A DNA stretch of 42,540 bases from Aggregatilineales bacterium (GCA_029976025.1 JARKNX010000210.1:1-42540), one strand, 5' to 3'. Shown: positions 8,663-16,433, counted from the first letter of the stretch. A program made the numbers and translations. Notes: a model not told the origin generated them from the letters alone.

Positions 8663-8707
8663 ACTGCACCTCGCGGGGGTTAGGGTAGGTGAATAAATGT
8701 CCCGCCG

Positions 8708-8736
8708 ATTATACTGCCGTGAGGAGAGCGACTCAA
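8708..8736 (-). promoter_or_regulatory. Sigma-70-type promoter for ftcD
   Basis: Minus strand TTGAGT (8736-8731), 17-base spacer, then a perfect TATAAT (8713-8708), 46 bases before the GTG start. The spacing is ideal. Confidence 0.7.
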
Positions 8737-9123
8737 TACTTCCGGCGCGCTTTGCCCTTTTAACCCGTCACGCGCTGGTATGTATTCAGCTCAGCCCCGG
8801 ACCCTGACTGGCGAGAGTCTGGCCTGTTCGGTGGAAGCAGCTACGCCATGACCCGGCCGGCCTGGTCCCACAGATCGCGCTACCGGCACACCCCCGCACA
8901 ACACCATCAAGCCGGAATACGATCAACCGCCTGCCATCCGTCTTTCTTAATCATTGAGACAGATATAAATAATCTATAAATTTCTGCTCCGCCTCCATTT
9001 TCTGCTATATACTGAGGATAGTGAAGGCTGCTACGTACGGCGCATGTGGACGAAGCTGGCAGTGCGGACATCGCGCAGCAACGATGCTCTGAGGCTCGCC
9101 AGGGAGTTTACTGGAGGTTCCTC
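8737..9123 (+). other. Intergenic region with an AT-rich promoter-like segment
   Basis: No gene is visible in this stretch between two divergent genes. Positions about 8945-9015 are clearly AT-rich compared with the surroundings and include TATAAA (8975-8980) and a TGC-extended -10 (TATATA, 9006-9011). These are candidates for the promoter of the small membrane protein gene at 9124. The remaining bases show nothing I can assign. Confidence 0.35.
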
Positions 9124-9354
9124 ATGCGAGAGTGGTTGTCAGTATCCTGGTTAGCCGTACTGGTAGGCGGTTTATGGGTAGTGCTGGGGTTGTTCACAGC
9201 AGTCGAGTCTCCGTTGGAATGGGGCATCGGGGTGCTCATCACAGCGGCCGGTGCCGTGGCACTTTATATCGGGCAACAATCGGTTCCGTCGGCAGCGGAA
9301 CAGCGCCGCTGGCGAGAAATGGCAGAAGCGATGCGTGAGGGGCTGTATAAGTAG
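9124..9354 (+). CDS. Small two-helix membrane protein, 76 aa (hypothetical)
   Basis: The ATG at 9124 has GGAGG six bases upstream, so I prefer it to the earlier in-frame ATG at 9046. The product has two hydrophobic helices (WLAVLVGGLWVVLGLFTAV and GIGVLITAAGAVALYIG) and a charged cytoplasmic tail (RRWREMAEAMREGLYK). I do not recognise the family. It stands alone, about 190 bases before a receiver-domain gene on the same strand. The strong ribosome binding site and the clean topology support a real gene. Confidence 0.6.
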   Translation: MREWLSVSWLAVLVGGLWVVLGLFTAVESPLEWGIGVLITAAGAVALYIGQQSVPSAAEQRRWREMAEAMREGLYK

Positions 9355-9545
9355 GACAGCCGTCGAATTCCGTGGACAGGGCCGGGGCGGTTGTTTTGCC
9401 CCGGTCGTTTCACGATAACAGGCCGGTGGTATAGAAACATGTAGCAGGTAAAACATCAGCGCGAGCAGCAATCCCTCAGCCATCCCTGCGGGTATCCGCA
9501 GGACGGGTGCAGCGAACAGATTCTTTTGCACGAACAGGACTAGTT

Positions 9546-9938
9546 GTGGGAAACAGTCGCGTCATCGTTATTGAAGATAATCGAGACCTGGCTTTCATTT
9601 TCGCCGAGTCAGCCCGCCTCGCCAGCTTTCAGGTGGACGTGGTCGGGGATGGCGCAGTTGCCCTGGAGCACCTGCAGCAGATGACGCCGGCGCTGATCAT
9701 CCTGGATCTACACCTGCCGACAATCTCCGGGTTGGAAGTTCTGCATCAGATTCGGGCCGACGAGCGGCTGACCTGCGTCCCCGTCATTGTCACCACCGCC
9801 GACCCGATCCTGGCCGACATTGTGCGAGGGCAGGTCAGCCACGTTCTGCTCAAACCAATCGATTTCACCACGCTGCGCCAGGTCGTGGTGCGGACCCTGC
9901 TCACAGGCGGCCCGGCGGAGTCCGCCGGCAGGGGGTAG
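9546..9938 (+). CDS. Stand-alone response regulator receiver protein, 130 aa
   Basis: A single REC domain with no output domain. The acidic pocket is Glu10-Asp11 (VIEDN), the phospho-acceptor is Asp54 in ILDLHLPTISG, the conserved Thr is in VTTAD and the Lys is Lys103 in LLKPID. I chose GTG 9546 because AGGA lies six bases upstream and the domain begins immediately; the longer frame from GTG 9507 adds 13 residues without family features. With no kinase gene adjacent, it probably acts as a phospho-relay or protein-interaction module. It is convergent with the thioredoxin gene. Confidence 0.85.
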   Translation: MGNSRVIVIEDNRDLAFIFAESARLASFQVDVVGDGAVALEHLQQMTPALIILDLHLPTISGLEVLHQIRADERLTCVPVIVTTADPILADIVRGQVSHVLLKPIDFTTLRQVVVRTLLTGGPAESAGRG

Positions 9939-9976
9939 TCCCGCCTCGACCGCTAGAATCGTCCCTCCGGGCAGCG

Positions 9977-10414
9977 CTACGGCGAAGGCGCGCTGAGGTG
10001 CTCCTCGCCGGGCCGGGCACCCAGGCCAGCAATCTGCCTGATCAGCTTATCCGCATAAGTCACGCCCAGATTACACGCGCCGGGGGCGCCGTCGCGGCCA
10101 AACACGAACGTGGTGGGGACGGTCATCACTCCCCAGCGCTCCGCGATGGCCGGCTGCTCCGTGACATCAATGGTGATGATCTCCAGTTGATCCCCGAACG
10201 TGCCCTGCGCCGTCTTGAGGGCGGGCCGCTGCGACATCTGGCAGGGGGCGCAGGCCGGTGAGGTGAAATAGAGGATCAGGTATTTGCCCGGCTGGTGCCC
10301 CTCCAGCCCCGGCAACGCGGCGGCGGCCCGACGCATCTGCCGGGCCAGGAACAGGCGGTACAGGGCGAAGGCGACAACGATAATCAGGACGGCGACGACG
10401 AATCGTTCCACCAT
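9977..10414 (-). CDS. Membrane-anchored thioredoxin-like protein with CAPC motif, 145 aa
   Basis: One N-terminal membrane helix (VVAVLIIVVAFALYRLFL) is followed by a thioredoxin fold whose active site is CAPC (Cys55, Cys58) with the cis-proline in TVPTT. It should carry out thiol-disulfide exchange at the membrane; which side it faces depends on topology I cannot fix. The ATG at 10414 has AGGAGA seven bases upstream, inside the end of the preceding DUF4395 gene; the gap is two bases, so the genes are translationally coupled. The pair resembles the ThiX plus DUF4395 neighbours near cysA2 in mycobacteria (from memory). Expression is probably governed by the Cys-rich leader peptide upstream of the operon. 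Confidence 0.85.
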   Translation of the reverse strand: MVERFVVAVLIIVVAFALYRLFLARQMRRAAAALPGLEGHQPGKYLILYFTSPACAPCQMSQRPALKTAQGTFGDQLEIITIDVTEQPAIAERWGVMTVPTTFVFGRDGAPGACNLGVTYADKLIRQIAGLGARPGEEHLSAPSP

Positions 10415-10416
10415 TA

Positions 10417-10917
10417 TCAAATCTCCTGTTCGTGGGGCGGGCGCATCCCGGGGCGGGTATTGGGCGGCGGCGCCTTGCTGAAACCGGGCACGCCCAGCCG
10501 GTTGAGCCAGTAGTACATAAAGCAGCCGGCGCAAAAGCCAAGGAACAGATTGACCGCCGCCAGCGCGATGACCAGCCAGACGAGCGCCCAGCCCAGGGCC
10601 GCGCTCCCGATCAGCAGCGCCAGCACAGCAACAGCCAGCACAGCTGCGCCGAACCCCTGCGCGAAGCGGTGCGGCTCCGGGTTATCGTAAACCAGGTCCG
10701 GCCTGGCGATGTGCAGCGGCCTGAGGATGTACCGGTATACGGGCCTGAAGCCGGGCACACCGGCCAGAGAACCCAGCGCCATCACCAGACATACCACGCC
10801 GACCGGCCAGACGCTATTCAGCACAAACCCCAGTACAAGCAGGATGATGATAAGCGCCTGGTTCGTCCGCAGCGCGGTCAGATCAAGGCGGGTCAGGTCT
10901 CTCTGTTGGGCCGACAT
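10417..10917 (-). CDS. DUF4395 integral membrane protein, 166 aa
   Basis: The protein has about four membrane helices and ends with GFCAGCFMYYWLNRLG, the paired-cysteine signature I associate with DUF4395. The conserved segment VPGFRPVYRYILRPL also fits. Function is unknown. The recurring pairing with thioredoxins and sulfurtransferases suggests a role in sulfur or thiol transfer across the membrane. The start at 10917 follows AAGGAA; the longer open frame upstream runs through a terminator and is not used. The gene is the first of a two-gene operon and sits 49 bases after an intrinsic terminator, an arrangement typical of attenuated genes. Confidence 0.8.
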   Translation of the reverse strand: MSAQQRDLTRLDLTALRTNQALIIILLVLGFVLNSVWPVGVVCLVMALGSLAGVPGFRPVYRYILRPLHIARPDLVYDNPEPHRFAQGFGAAVLAVAVLALLIGSAALGWALVWLVIALAAVNLFLGFCAGCFMYYWLNRLGVPGFSKAPPPNTRPGMRPPHEQEI

Positions 10918-10965
10918 AGCGGGTTCCTTTCTGGGCGAAAACTCCGCACGTAACTGCTGAGAAAC

Positions 10966-10995
10966 AAAAAAGCCCCGGCGCCGGGCGCGGGGCTT
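10966..10995 (-). terminator. Intrinsic terminator inside the leader of the DUF4395-thioredoxin operon
   Basis: On the minus strand AAGCCCCG and CGGGGCTT form an 8-bp GC-rich stem followed by six T. It ends 49 bases before the DUF4395 start and about 170 bases after the predicted transcription start. A terminator placed between promoter and first gene implies conditional read-through. Confidence 0.85.
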
Positions 10996-11027
10996 CTCAG
11001 ATGGCGTAATAATTAGAAAACAAAACG

Positions 11028-11108
11028 TCACTGATACGAAGCGGCCATGCTCCTCAGCGCCCGGACTTCCAGATTACAACAACATACTACAAATTGGGTC
11101 TTCATCAT
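11028..11108 (-). CDS. Leader peptide with Cys-Cys-Cys run, 26 aa (attenuator)
   Basis: The ORF reads MMKTQFVVCCCNLEVRALRS then MAASYQ and stop. Codons 9-11 are three consecutive TGT (11084-11076). It begins about 29 bases after the predicted transcription start and ends 33 bases before the terminator at 10995. The ribosome binding site is weak. The segment CCGGGCGC (11064-11057), just past the Cys codons, is exactly complementary to GCGCCCGG (10988-10981) in the terminator loop and 5' arm. Ribosome stalling at the Cys codons could therefore favour antitermination. Poly-cysteine short ORFs acting as cysteine-responsive attenuators are known upstream of sulfur genes in mycobacteria; the present case is inferred by analogy. 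Confidence 0.7.
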   Translation of the reverse strand: MMKTQFVVCCCNLEVRALRSMAASYQ

Positions 11109-11143
11109 CTTATTTTGCCAACCGTAAACGGATTGCTGAAGAG

Positions 11144-11171
11144 ACTATAACACTGAATTTCTGGCTGTCAA
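11144..11171 (-). promoter_or_regulatory. Promoter of the Cys-leader / DUF4395 operon
   Basis: Minus strand perfect TTGACA (11171-11166), 16-base spacer, TATAGT (11149-11144). Predicted start of transcription is near 11137, giving a leader of about 220 bases before the DUF4395 gene. Confidence 0.75.
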
Positions 11172-11260
11172 GCACCCGCGCACTTCATTTCCAATTCAAC
11201 CGTATTATGGATGTACTACCCGGCGGCCTTCAGCGGCGGCTTCAGCCGGGCGGGGAACAC

Positions 11261-11296
11261 AAAAGCGGCTGGCCTCTCTCCCGAGTCACCAGCCGC
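11261..11296 (-). terminator. Intrinsic terminator of the two-component operon
   Basis: On the minus strand GCGGCTGG and CCAGCCGC form an 8-bp stem (16-base loop) followed by TTTTGTGTT, starting 34 bases after the stop of the Met/Gly-rich protein gene. It separates this operon from the Cys-leader operon. Confidence 0.75.
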
Positions 11297-11329
11297 CCTG
11301 AAATCTTCAGGTATCCAGTTGTCAGGATA

Positions 11330-11854
11330 TTATTGCCCGCCGGTCACAACGGCGCCCGCCGCCTGGCAGGGCATCCCGGTGGCGAAGCGCGCCGTTATCG
11401 TCGCCGTCATTGTCGCTGCCCGGGCGTCAGCTTCTGCCTGGGTCAGCCGGCCGGCTGCCACCAGCGCCGCCAGATGCTCGATGTGGGAGGTCATCGCCGC
11501 GTTCACGACAGTGGAAAGCGCAACGCCCTGCGCTGCGGCGATCTCGGCCACCGTCTTACCGGCCCGCAGCTCCGCCAGGAGCGCATCTGTCCCCAGGCCG
11601 AGCGCTTCTGCCAGCGGGGTGATCAGGCCCATATTGCGCGCGGAATTCATGTTCCACATGGGACCCGCGCCCTGGCCCATACCCCGATCCATGCCGTTCA
11701 TGTGACCGCGGCCCATCATGCCGCCCATACCCTGGGCAGGCCCCATCGGACCTCGTCCGCCGCGGCCCGGCCCGCCGCCCTGGGCCGAAACAGCGGCGAC
11801 GCCAGTTGTCAATACAAGGACGACGACAAGCGTTATAACCAGACTTTTACGCAT
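11330..11854 (-). CDS. Secreted Met/Gly-rich protein, 174 aa
   Basis: A signal peptide (LVITLVVVLVLTTGVAAVSA) precedes a flexible Gly/Met/Arg segment with motifs such as GMGGMMGRGHMNGMDRGMG, then a helical domain (LAEALGLGTDALLAELRAGK, IAAAQGV) of a kind often found repeated in Gram-positive and Chloroflexota secreted proteins. Met-rich segments commonly bind Cu(I) or Ag(I), so an envelope metal-binding role is plausible but unproven. ATG 11854 has AAGGAG eight bases upstream; the GTG three codons earlier overlaps that site. It follows the histidine kinase gene on the same strand after 111 bases, and the kinase sensor region contains similar GMGMM motifs. Confidence 0.7.
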   Translation of the reverse strand: MRKSLVITLVVVLVLTTGVAAVSAQGGGPGRGGRGPMGPAQGMGGMMGRGHMNGMDRGMGQGAGPMWNMNSARNMGLITPLAEALGLGTDALLAELRAGKTVAEIAAAQGVALSTVVNAAMTSHIEHLAALVAAGRLTQAEADARAATMTATITARFATGMPCQAAGAVVTGGQ

Positions 11855-11936
11855 CGAATTCACTCCTTGACCATTACGCCAGCTCAGCGATGACCCAATG
11901 ATGCCATAGAGATATGATGCGCCTGTGCAGGTTGTG

Positions 11937-11955
11937 TGAAGTTTTGATGAAGTTT
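11937..11955 (-). promoter_or_regulatory. Direct repeat TGAAGTTT x2 with 11-bp period (likely response regulator site)
   Basis: TGAAGTTT occurs at 11937-11944 and 11948-11955, exactly one helical turn apart, between the kinase gene and the Met/Gly-rich protein gene. OmpR/PhoB-family regulators bind such phased direct repeats next to a promoter, and an OmpR-type regulator is encoded in this operon. A weak -10 (CATATC on the minus strand, 11916-11911) lies at a fitting distance. Confidence 0.45.
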
Positions 11956-11965
11956 CTTCGTTGTG

Positions 11966-13132
11966 TCAGGCCAGAGGGAGTGTGAAGGTGAAGCTGCTGC
12001 CGAGGCCGGGTCCGTCACTGGTCGCCCACAGAGTCCCCCCCTGCGCCTCGATGATATGCCGGGCGATGGTCAGGCCGACGCCGCTGCCGCCGCTGGCCCG
12101 CGAGCGCGACTTATCGACGCGGTAGAAGCGCTGAAAAATCCGCTCCAGATCTTCCGGCGCCAGGCCGATGCCGCTGTCGGCCACGGTGAAGCGCACCGCA
12201 TCCGCCATCCGCGCCAGATGCAGGGTCACCTGGCCGCCTGCCGGCGTGTACTGGAGCGCGTTGCCGAGCAGATTGAGCAGCACCTGCCGGGTCCGATCGA
12301 AGTCAGCCTGCACCTGCACCGGAGGGGCGAGCGGCAGAACAGTGAGGGCGACGCCGCGCTCGTCAAACTGCGGGCGGATCCATTCCGCCGCCGACGACGC
12401 TATCGCCCCGGCATCCTGTGGGACGATATGCAGGTTAAGCTGGTCAGCCTCCGCGCGGGAAAGCTCCTCCAGATCGCGCACCAGCCGTTGAAGACGGTCA
12501 GCCTCGCCGTGGATAAGCTGGTACGTCTCCGGAGCAGCCGGAATAATGCCATCCTCCAGGCCTTCCATATAGCCTTTGATGCTGGCCAGCGGCGTCTTCA
12601 GCTCATGACTGACATCGCCGATCAACTGCTGACGGGCGGCTTCAGTCTGGGCCAGCGCCTCGGCCATGCGGTTGAAGCTGTGCGTCAGCTCGCCCAGCTC
12701 GTCGCCAGTTTCCACCGGCAGGCGGCTCTCATAGTGGCCGGCGGCGATATGGCCGCTGGCCGCGCTCAGGCGGCTAATCGGCTGGACAATACGGCGGCTG
12801 ATCCACCAGCTCACCCCGGCGGCGGCGATAATGGCCGCGCCCCCCGCCAGCAGCAGCGCTCCGTACACCGCCTGGCGAAAGTTGGCGTTGATCTCTTCGT
12901 TGAGATCGGCGACGATCCGGGTTACCGTCTCGTCGCTCGCGCCGCGCCCTGTGCCCATCATGCCCATACCCTGGCCCGGCGCGCGGTTACCACCTTCCTG
13001 TCCGCGGCGCATCATGCCCATCCCGCCGGAAAACGCCGCCGGGGCCACAGCGGCCGTCGCCGCTGCCAGCACAATCAGGGCAATCGCGACCACGCCCAGA
13101 TAGGAGAGCAGGAGCTTCCAGCGCAGGTTCAT
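11966..13132 (-). CDS. BaeS/CpxA-like sensor histidine kinase with Met-rich sensor loop, 388 aa
   Basis: Two membrane helices (about 9-33 and 88-110) bracket a short extracytoplasmic segment with GGMGMMRRGQEGG and GMGMMGTGRG. Then come a HAMP linker (RRIVQPISRLSAAS), the dimerisation helix with phospho-acceptor His176 (DVSHELKTPL), and the ATPase domain with the N box (LLNLLGNALQYTP), G1 (DSGIGL) and G2 (GSGVGLTI). It should sense an envelope signal and phosphorylate the adjacent regulator. Its ATG overlaps the regulator stop by four bases (ATGA), so the two are coupled. The Met-rich loop suggests metal or redox sensing; this is inference. Confidence 0.93.
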   Translation of the reverse strand: MNLRWKLLLSYLGVVAIALIVLAAATAAVAPAAFSGGMGMMRRGQEGGNRAPGQGMGMMGTGRGASDETVTRIVADLNEEINANFRQAVYGALLLAGGAAIIAAAGVSWWISRRIVQPISRLSAASGHIAAGHYESRLPVETGDELGELTHSFNRMAEALAQTEAARQQLIGDVSHELKTPLASIKGYMEGLEDGIIPAAPETYQLIHGEADRLQRLVRDLEELSRAEADQLNLHIVPQDAGAIASSAAEWIRPQFDERGVALTVLPLAPPVQVQADFDRTRQVLLNLLGNALQYTPAGGQVTLHLARMADAVRFTVADSGIGLAPEDLERIFQRFYRVDKSRSRASGGSGVGLTIARHIIEAQGGTLWATSDGPGLGSSFTFTLPLA

Positions 13133-13818
13133 GCCGGATCATCCTCGAACTTATAACCCACGCCGCGCACAGTCAGGATATGGCGCGGCGCGGCGGGATC
13201 GGCTTCCAGTTTTTGTCGGATATGGCCGATATGCACATCCACCACACGGGCGTCGCCGTAAAAGTCATAACCCCACACCTGCTCCAGAAGCTGCTCCCGG
13301 CTGAACACCATGCCAGCGCAGGAGGCCAGTGTTTTGAGCAATCTGAATTCCAGCGCGGTCAGGTCCAGCGGCTGATCGTCGCGCCAGGCCTGATGGCGCC
13401 CGCCATCGATACGGATATGGGCGAAGTTGAAGACTGATTCGTCGCCCGCCGCTGTGCTCCGGCCCCGGCGCAGGATAGCCCGCACTCGCGCCACCAGCTC
13501 GCGCGGGCTGAAGGGCTTGGTCAGGTAGTCGTCCGCACCGGCGGTCAGCCCGATCACGCGATCCGCTTCTTCAGAGCGAGCGGTCAGCAGGAGCACGTAC
13601 ACTTCTGATTCGCGCCTGATCTGGTGCAAGACATCCAGGCCATTCATGCCGGGCAGCATGATATCCAGGATCACCAGGTCCGGGCGCGCACGCCGGAAGA
13701 CGGCCAGCCTCTCCGGCCCATCCCCGGCTTCATGTACGGTATATCCTTCCGCCTCCAGGTATGCCCTGGCCAGAGCGCGGATATTAGGCTCATCATCGAC
13801 GATCAGGATGGTGGCCAT
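13129..13818 (-). CDS. OmpR/PhoB-family response regulator, 229 aa
   Basis: The receiver domain has Asp8-Asp9 (LIVDDE), phospho-acceptor Asp52 (ILDIMLPGMNG) and the Lys in YLTKPFS. The C-terminal winged helix contains LDLTALEFRLLKTLA and RVVDVHIGHIRQKL, diagnostic of the OmpR/PhoB class. It is the first gene of the operon with the kinase and the Met/Gly-rich protein. I start at ATG 13818, which has GAGGA five bases upstream, rather than GTG 13830. A phased direct repeat at 11937-11955 is a likely target. Confidence 0.95.
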   Translation of the reverse strand: MATILIVDDEPNIRALARAYLEAEGYTVHEAGDGPERLAVFRRARPDLVILDIMLPGMNGLDVLHQIRRESEVYVLLLTARSEEADRVIGLTAGADDYLTKPFSPRELVARVRAILRRGRSTAAGDESVFNFAHIRIDGGRHQAWRDDQPLDLTALEFRLLKTLASCAGMVFSREQLLEQVWGYDFYGDARVVDVHIGHIRQKLEADPAAPRHILTVRGVGYKFEDDPA

Positions 13819-13958
13819 ACTGGTCCTCACGGGCAGGCAGGGGCAAAGATAGGTCGCCTGCTCCCTCTTTGGATGCGCCGGTGAGGGCGCCGGTCACGGA
13901 CACCTGGCGCAGGCAGTGAAAATCGCCAGGGTGCCCGGGGCCGGAAGAGCGGTCCGGG

Positions 13959-13982
13959 GACAGGGGACTTAAGCCCCCTGTC
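13959..13982. repeat. Palindromic interspersed repeat, copy 1
   Basis: GACAGGGGACTTAAGCCCCCTGTC is a 24-base near-perfect palindrome, 56 bases beyond the stop of the minus-strand lipoprotein gene. Related copies lie at 16434-16457 and 19054-19077. Confidence 0.75.
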
Positions 13983-14038
13983 TTCGCTTGACGGCGCCTC
14001 TTGCAGCCCCGGTTTTTTGCCGTACGCCCGACAGCCGA

Positions 14039-15361
14039 TCACCGGAGCGGGATCGGCGTCGCCGTCGGCAGGAATAGCTGCCCCGGCAGGACAAGCGGCA
14101 CCACCAGCCGCAGCTCCTGCGTCGCCGTTGGCGTTGGCGTTGGCGTCGGCGTCAGCGTCGAGAACAGGCGCGGGCCCCGCTCCGGCAGGACAACCGGCGG
14201 CAGGATCAGCACCGGCAGCAGCATTTCTTCGGTCTCCGTCGGCTTTTCTGTCGGGATGGCGATCTGGAAGATCTCCGGCTGGCGCTGAATCCGGATCGTG
14301 GGCAGCACCTGCGGGGACCCGTCTGACGCCGGGGCAGAATTGGGCAGGCGCAACCGGAGCGGCTGCACCCGCGCATTCAGGTCCGGGACGACAGTCGGGA
14401 CGGCCACCCGGCGCGGCAGGGTTTGCAGCAGCGACGCGATCGGCCGGGCCTGCAAACGGGCCAGGTCCAGCGGCTCCAGCCGCGGCGGCTGCAGCGGCTC
14501 TAGCTGCGCGCTCAGCGGCACGCTGATCTGCGCCCCGGCAACCGCGCTGACCTGCCCGCCCAGCACCGTCGCGTCCACCTGCCCTTCCAGCACGGCCAGC
14601 TTCATCTCGCTCTCCGGCCGGGCCTGGACAAGGAGGGTGGAGCCGATCAGCAGGTCCACGCCGTTGATGGTCAGGCTGGCGACTTCCTCTGACTCGTTCT
14701 GGATCAGGACGGCGGCTTCAGGAGCACTGGCGCAGGTTGGATCGCCCAGGCCGGTGCGGATGGACACGGCCTGCATGGGGGCCGCGCCGCCGGCGTCTTC
14801 AATAGTGGTATCGCCGTAAGCGATGAACGTGATCGCTTCGCCGGGCAGGGCGTCGGGCAGGTCGGCCTGCACGCGCAGCAGGGCGATGCCCCACAGATCG
14901 CCATTGGGATCGAAGGCGCTGGTATCCAGCCGACTGAGCGCGCTCAATGCAATCCGATCGCGCGGCTGGCTGAAGATGCCGGTCGCGCCGGGCTGCAGGA
15001 GGACCATGACCCGGGCATGTCCGTAGCAGGCTTCATTGCGGGCGGTCCCGCTACACACGTCATCGATGCGGGCGATAGCCTCCTGAACGACGGCGTCGCA
15101 GGCGGCGGCGACAGCAGCCGGCTCCGTCGGTGACGGCGGGACAGCGGTGCTGGTAGCGTCCCCGGCGTCAACAGCCGGCTCCGTCGGCGGCAGCAGGACG
15201 GCGGTGCTGGTAGCATCCCCGGCGCTGGCCGGGCCGAACGCATCGGTCGCCGCTGCTTCCGGGTAAGGCACGCTGATCAGGTTACAGGCCAGCAGCGGCA
15301 GCAGGAGCAGCAGGATCGCCGCCAGCCAGCGGCAATGCCGGGCAGACAATCTGGAAGCCAT
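14039..15361 (-). CDS. Lipoprotein with Thr/Pro-rich linkers and a FecR-like segment, 440 aa
   Basis: The N-terminus has a signal with lipobox (LLLPLLAC, Cys about 26), so the protein is lipidated and extracellular. A duplicated stretch (GDATSTAVLLPPTEPA and GDATSTAVPPSPTEPA) forms a linker. The middle has a domain with two Cys in DDVCSGTARNEACYGHARV. Around residue 250 a segment (EMKLAVLEGQVDATVLGGQV) resembles FecR-type beta domains. The C-terminus has a further TPTPTPTPT linker. No enzymatic motif is visible. The gene starts one base after the stop of the SPFH gene, so the two are cotranscribed. Confidence 0.8.
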   Translation of the reverse strand: MASRLSARHCRWLAAILLLLLPLLACNLISVPYPEAAATDAFGPASAGDATSTAVLLPPTEPAVDAGDATSTAVPPSPTEPAAVAAACDAVVQEAIARIDDVCSGTARNEACYGHARVMVLLQPGATGIFSQPRDRIALSALSRLDTSAFDPNGDLWGIALLRVQADLPDALPGEAITFIAYGDTTIEDAGGAAPMQAVSIRTGLGDPTCASAPEAAVLIQNESEEVASLTINGVDLLIGSTLLVQARPESEMKLAVLEGQVDATVLGGQVSAVAGAQISVPLSAQLEPLQPPRLEPLDLARLQARPIASLLQTLPRRVAVPTVVPDLNARVQPLRLRLPNSAPASDGSPQVLPTIRIQRQPEIFQIAIPTEKPTETEEMLLPVLILPPVVLPERGPRLFSTLTPTPTPTPTATQELRLVVPLVLPGQLFLPTATPIPLR

Positions 15362-15362
15362 A

Positions 15363-16154
15363 TCAGGTGCTCGTATGATTATCGGTGAAGCGTTCGACCA
15401 GTTTGATTAGCGGACCGATCAGGTCCAGCGGAAGCGGGAAGATGATGGTGGAGTTCTTCTCCGTGCTGATTTCAGTCAGCGTTTGCAGGTAACGGAGCTG
15501 CATGGCTGACGGCTCCCTCGCGATCAGGTGCGCGGCTTCCTGAAGCTGCTGGGCGGCCTGGAACTCCCCTTCAGCGTGGATGATCTTGGCGCGCTTTTCG
15601 CGTTCCGCCTCGGCCTGGCGAGCCATAGCCCGCTTCATCGTTTCGGGCAGCTCGACATCTTTCAACTCCACAATGCTGACTTTGACGCCCCATGGCTCGG
15701 TCTGTTCGTCGATGATCTTCTGCAGGTCGTGGTTGATTTCGTCCCGCTCGGCGAGCAGCTCGTCCAGCTCGCGCTGACCGAGCACGCTGCGCAGGCTGGT
15801 CTGGGCGATCTGGGTGGTCGCCTGGCCGTAGTTGCGCACGTTGACCACCGACCGGATCGGATCAATCACGCGGAAGTACACCACGGCATTCACGCGCACC
15901 GTCACGTTGTCCCGGGTGATGCTGTCCTGCGGCGGGATATCTATAGTGACCGTGCGCAGGTCTACCTTCACCATTTTGTCGATCATCGGGATGACCAGGA
16001 ACAACCCCGGCCCGCGCGGCCCGCCGGCCACACGTCCCAGCCGGAAGATCACGCCGCGTTCGTACTCGGTCACGACCCGCACCGAAGACATCAGCAGTCC
16101 GATCAGGATCAGGATCAGAAACCCTACAATTGTCATCGTGCCAATAATTTCCAC
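15363..16154 (-). CDS. SPFH/stomatin-like membrane protein (slipin type), 263 aa
   Basis: One N-terminal membrane helix ([14 protein letters not shown]) is followed by the SPFH domain ([50 protein letters not shown]) and a charged coiled coil ([16 protein letters not shown]). Such proteins form oligomeric scaffolds at the membrane and often work with an NfeD protein or a protease; here the partner is a lipoprotein gene instead. I start at GTG 16154, which has AGGAGG six bases upstream and gives the typical slipin N-terminus. A TATAAT box lies about 60 bases upstream. Confidence 0.92.
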   Translation of the reverse strand: MEIIGTMTIVGFLILILIGLLMSSVRVVTEYERGVIFRLGRVAGGPRGPGLFLVIPMIDKMVKVDLRTVTIDIPPQDSITRDNVTVRVNAVVYFRVIDPIRSVVNVRNYGQATTQIAQTSLRSVLGQRELDELLAERDEINHDLQKIIDEQTEPWGVKVSIVELKDVELPETMKRAMARQAEAEREKRAKIIHAEGEFQAAQQLQEAAHLIAREPSAMQLRYLQTLTEISTEKNSTIIFPLPLDLIGPLIKLVERFTDNHTST

Positions 16155-16213
16155 AGATTGCCTCCTCCCGGCAGGGAGCAGCTCCAGCCCCACCTCAACC
16201 AGTCATTTACCCC

Positions 16214-16219
16214 ATTATA
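16214..16219 (-). promoter_or_regulatory. -10 element for the SPFH-lipoprotein operon
   Basis: Perfect TATAAT on the minus strand, 60 bases before the GTG start. No convincing -35 is seen. Confidence 0.4.
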
Positions 16220-16281
16220 TGCCCAAATATCGCGCCGCTGCCTGACGGCGGGCTGACATTCACAGTCCGCTCATAAAATAC

Positions 16282-16324
16282 AAAAGCCGCCACCAGGCAG
16301 CCCCGCGTCGGCAAGCAGGGCGGC
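16282..16324 (-). terminator. Terminator of the arg operon
   Basis: On the minus strand GCCGCC pairs with GGCGGC around a long loop and is followed by TTTTGTATTTT. It lies about 170 bases past the argJ stop and before the SPFH gene promoter. Confidence 0.5.
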
Positions 16325-16433
16325 GGCATGGCGCGCGCCTGAAAAAACAGGGAGCGTAAGCCAGACAGGGGAGCCTGAGCGGGATAAGGGAGTGAACAGA
16401 GCAAAGAGATGAACGAAACAAGGGAATGAGCGG

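Noticed and set aside
9507..9545. Longer start of the receiver protein (GTG 9507)
   Set aside because: The extra 13 residues lie before the receiver fold and GTG 9546 has a much better ribosome binding site.
10966..11137. Independent small RNA ending at the terminator
   Set aside because: Possible, but the in-frame Cys run and the distance to DUF4395 make a leader/attenuator the simpler reading. No known sRNA or riboswitch class was recognised.
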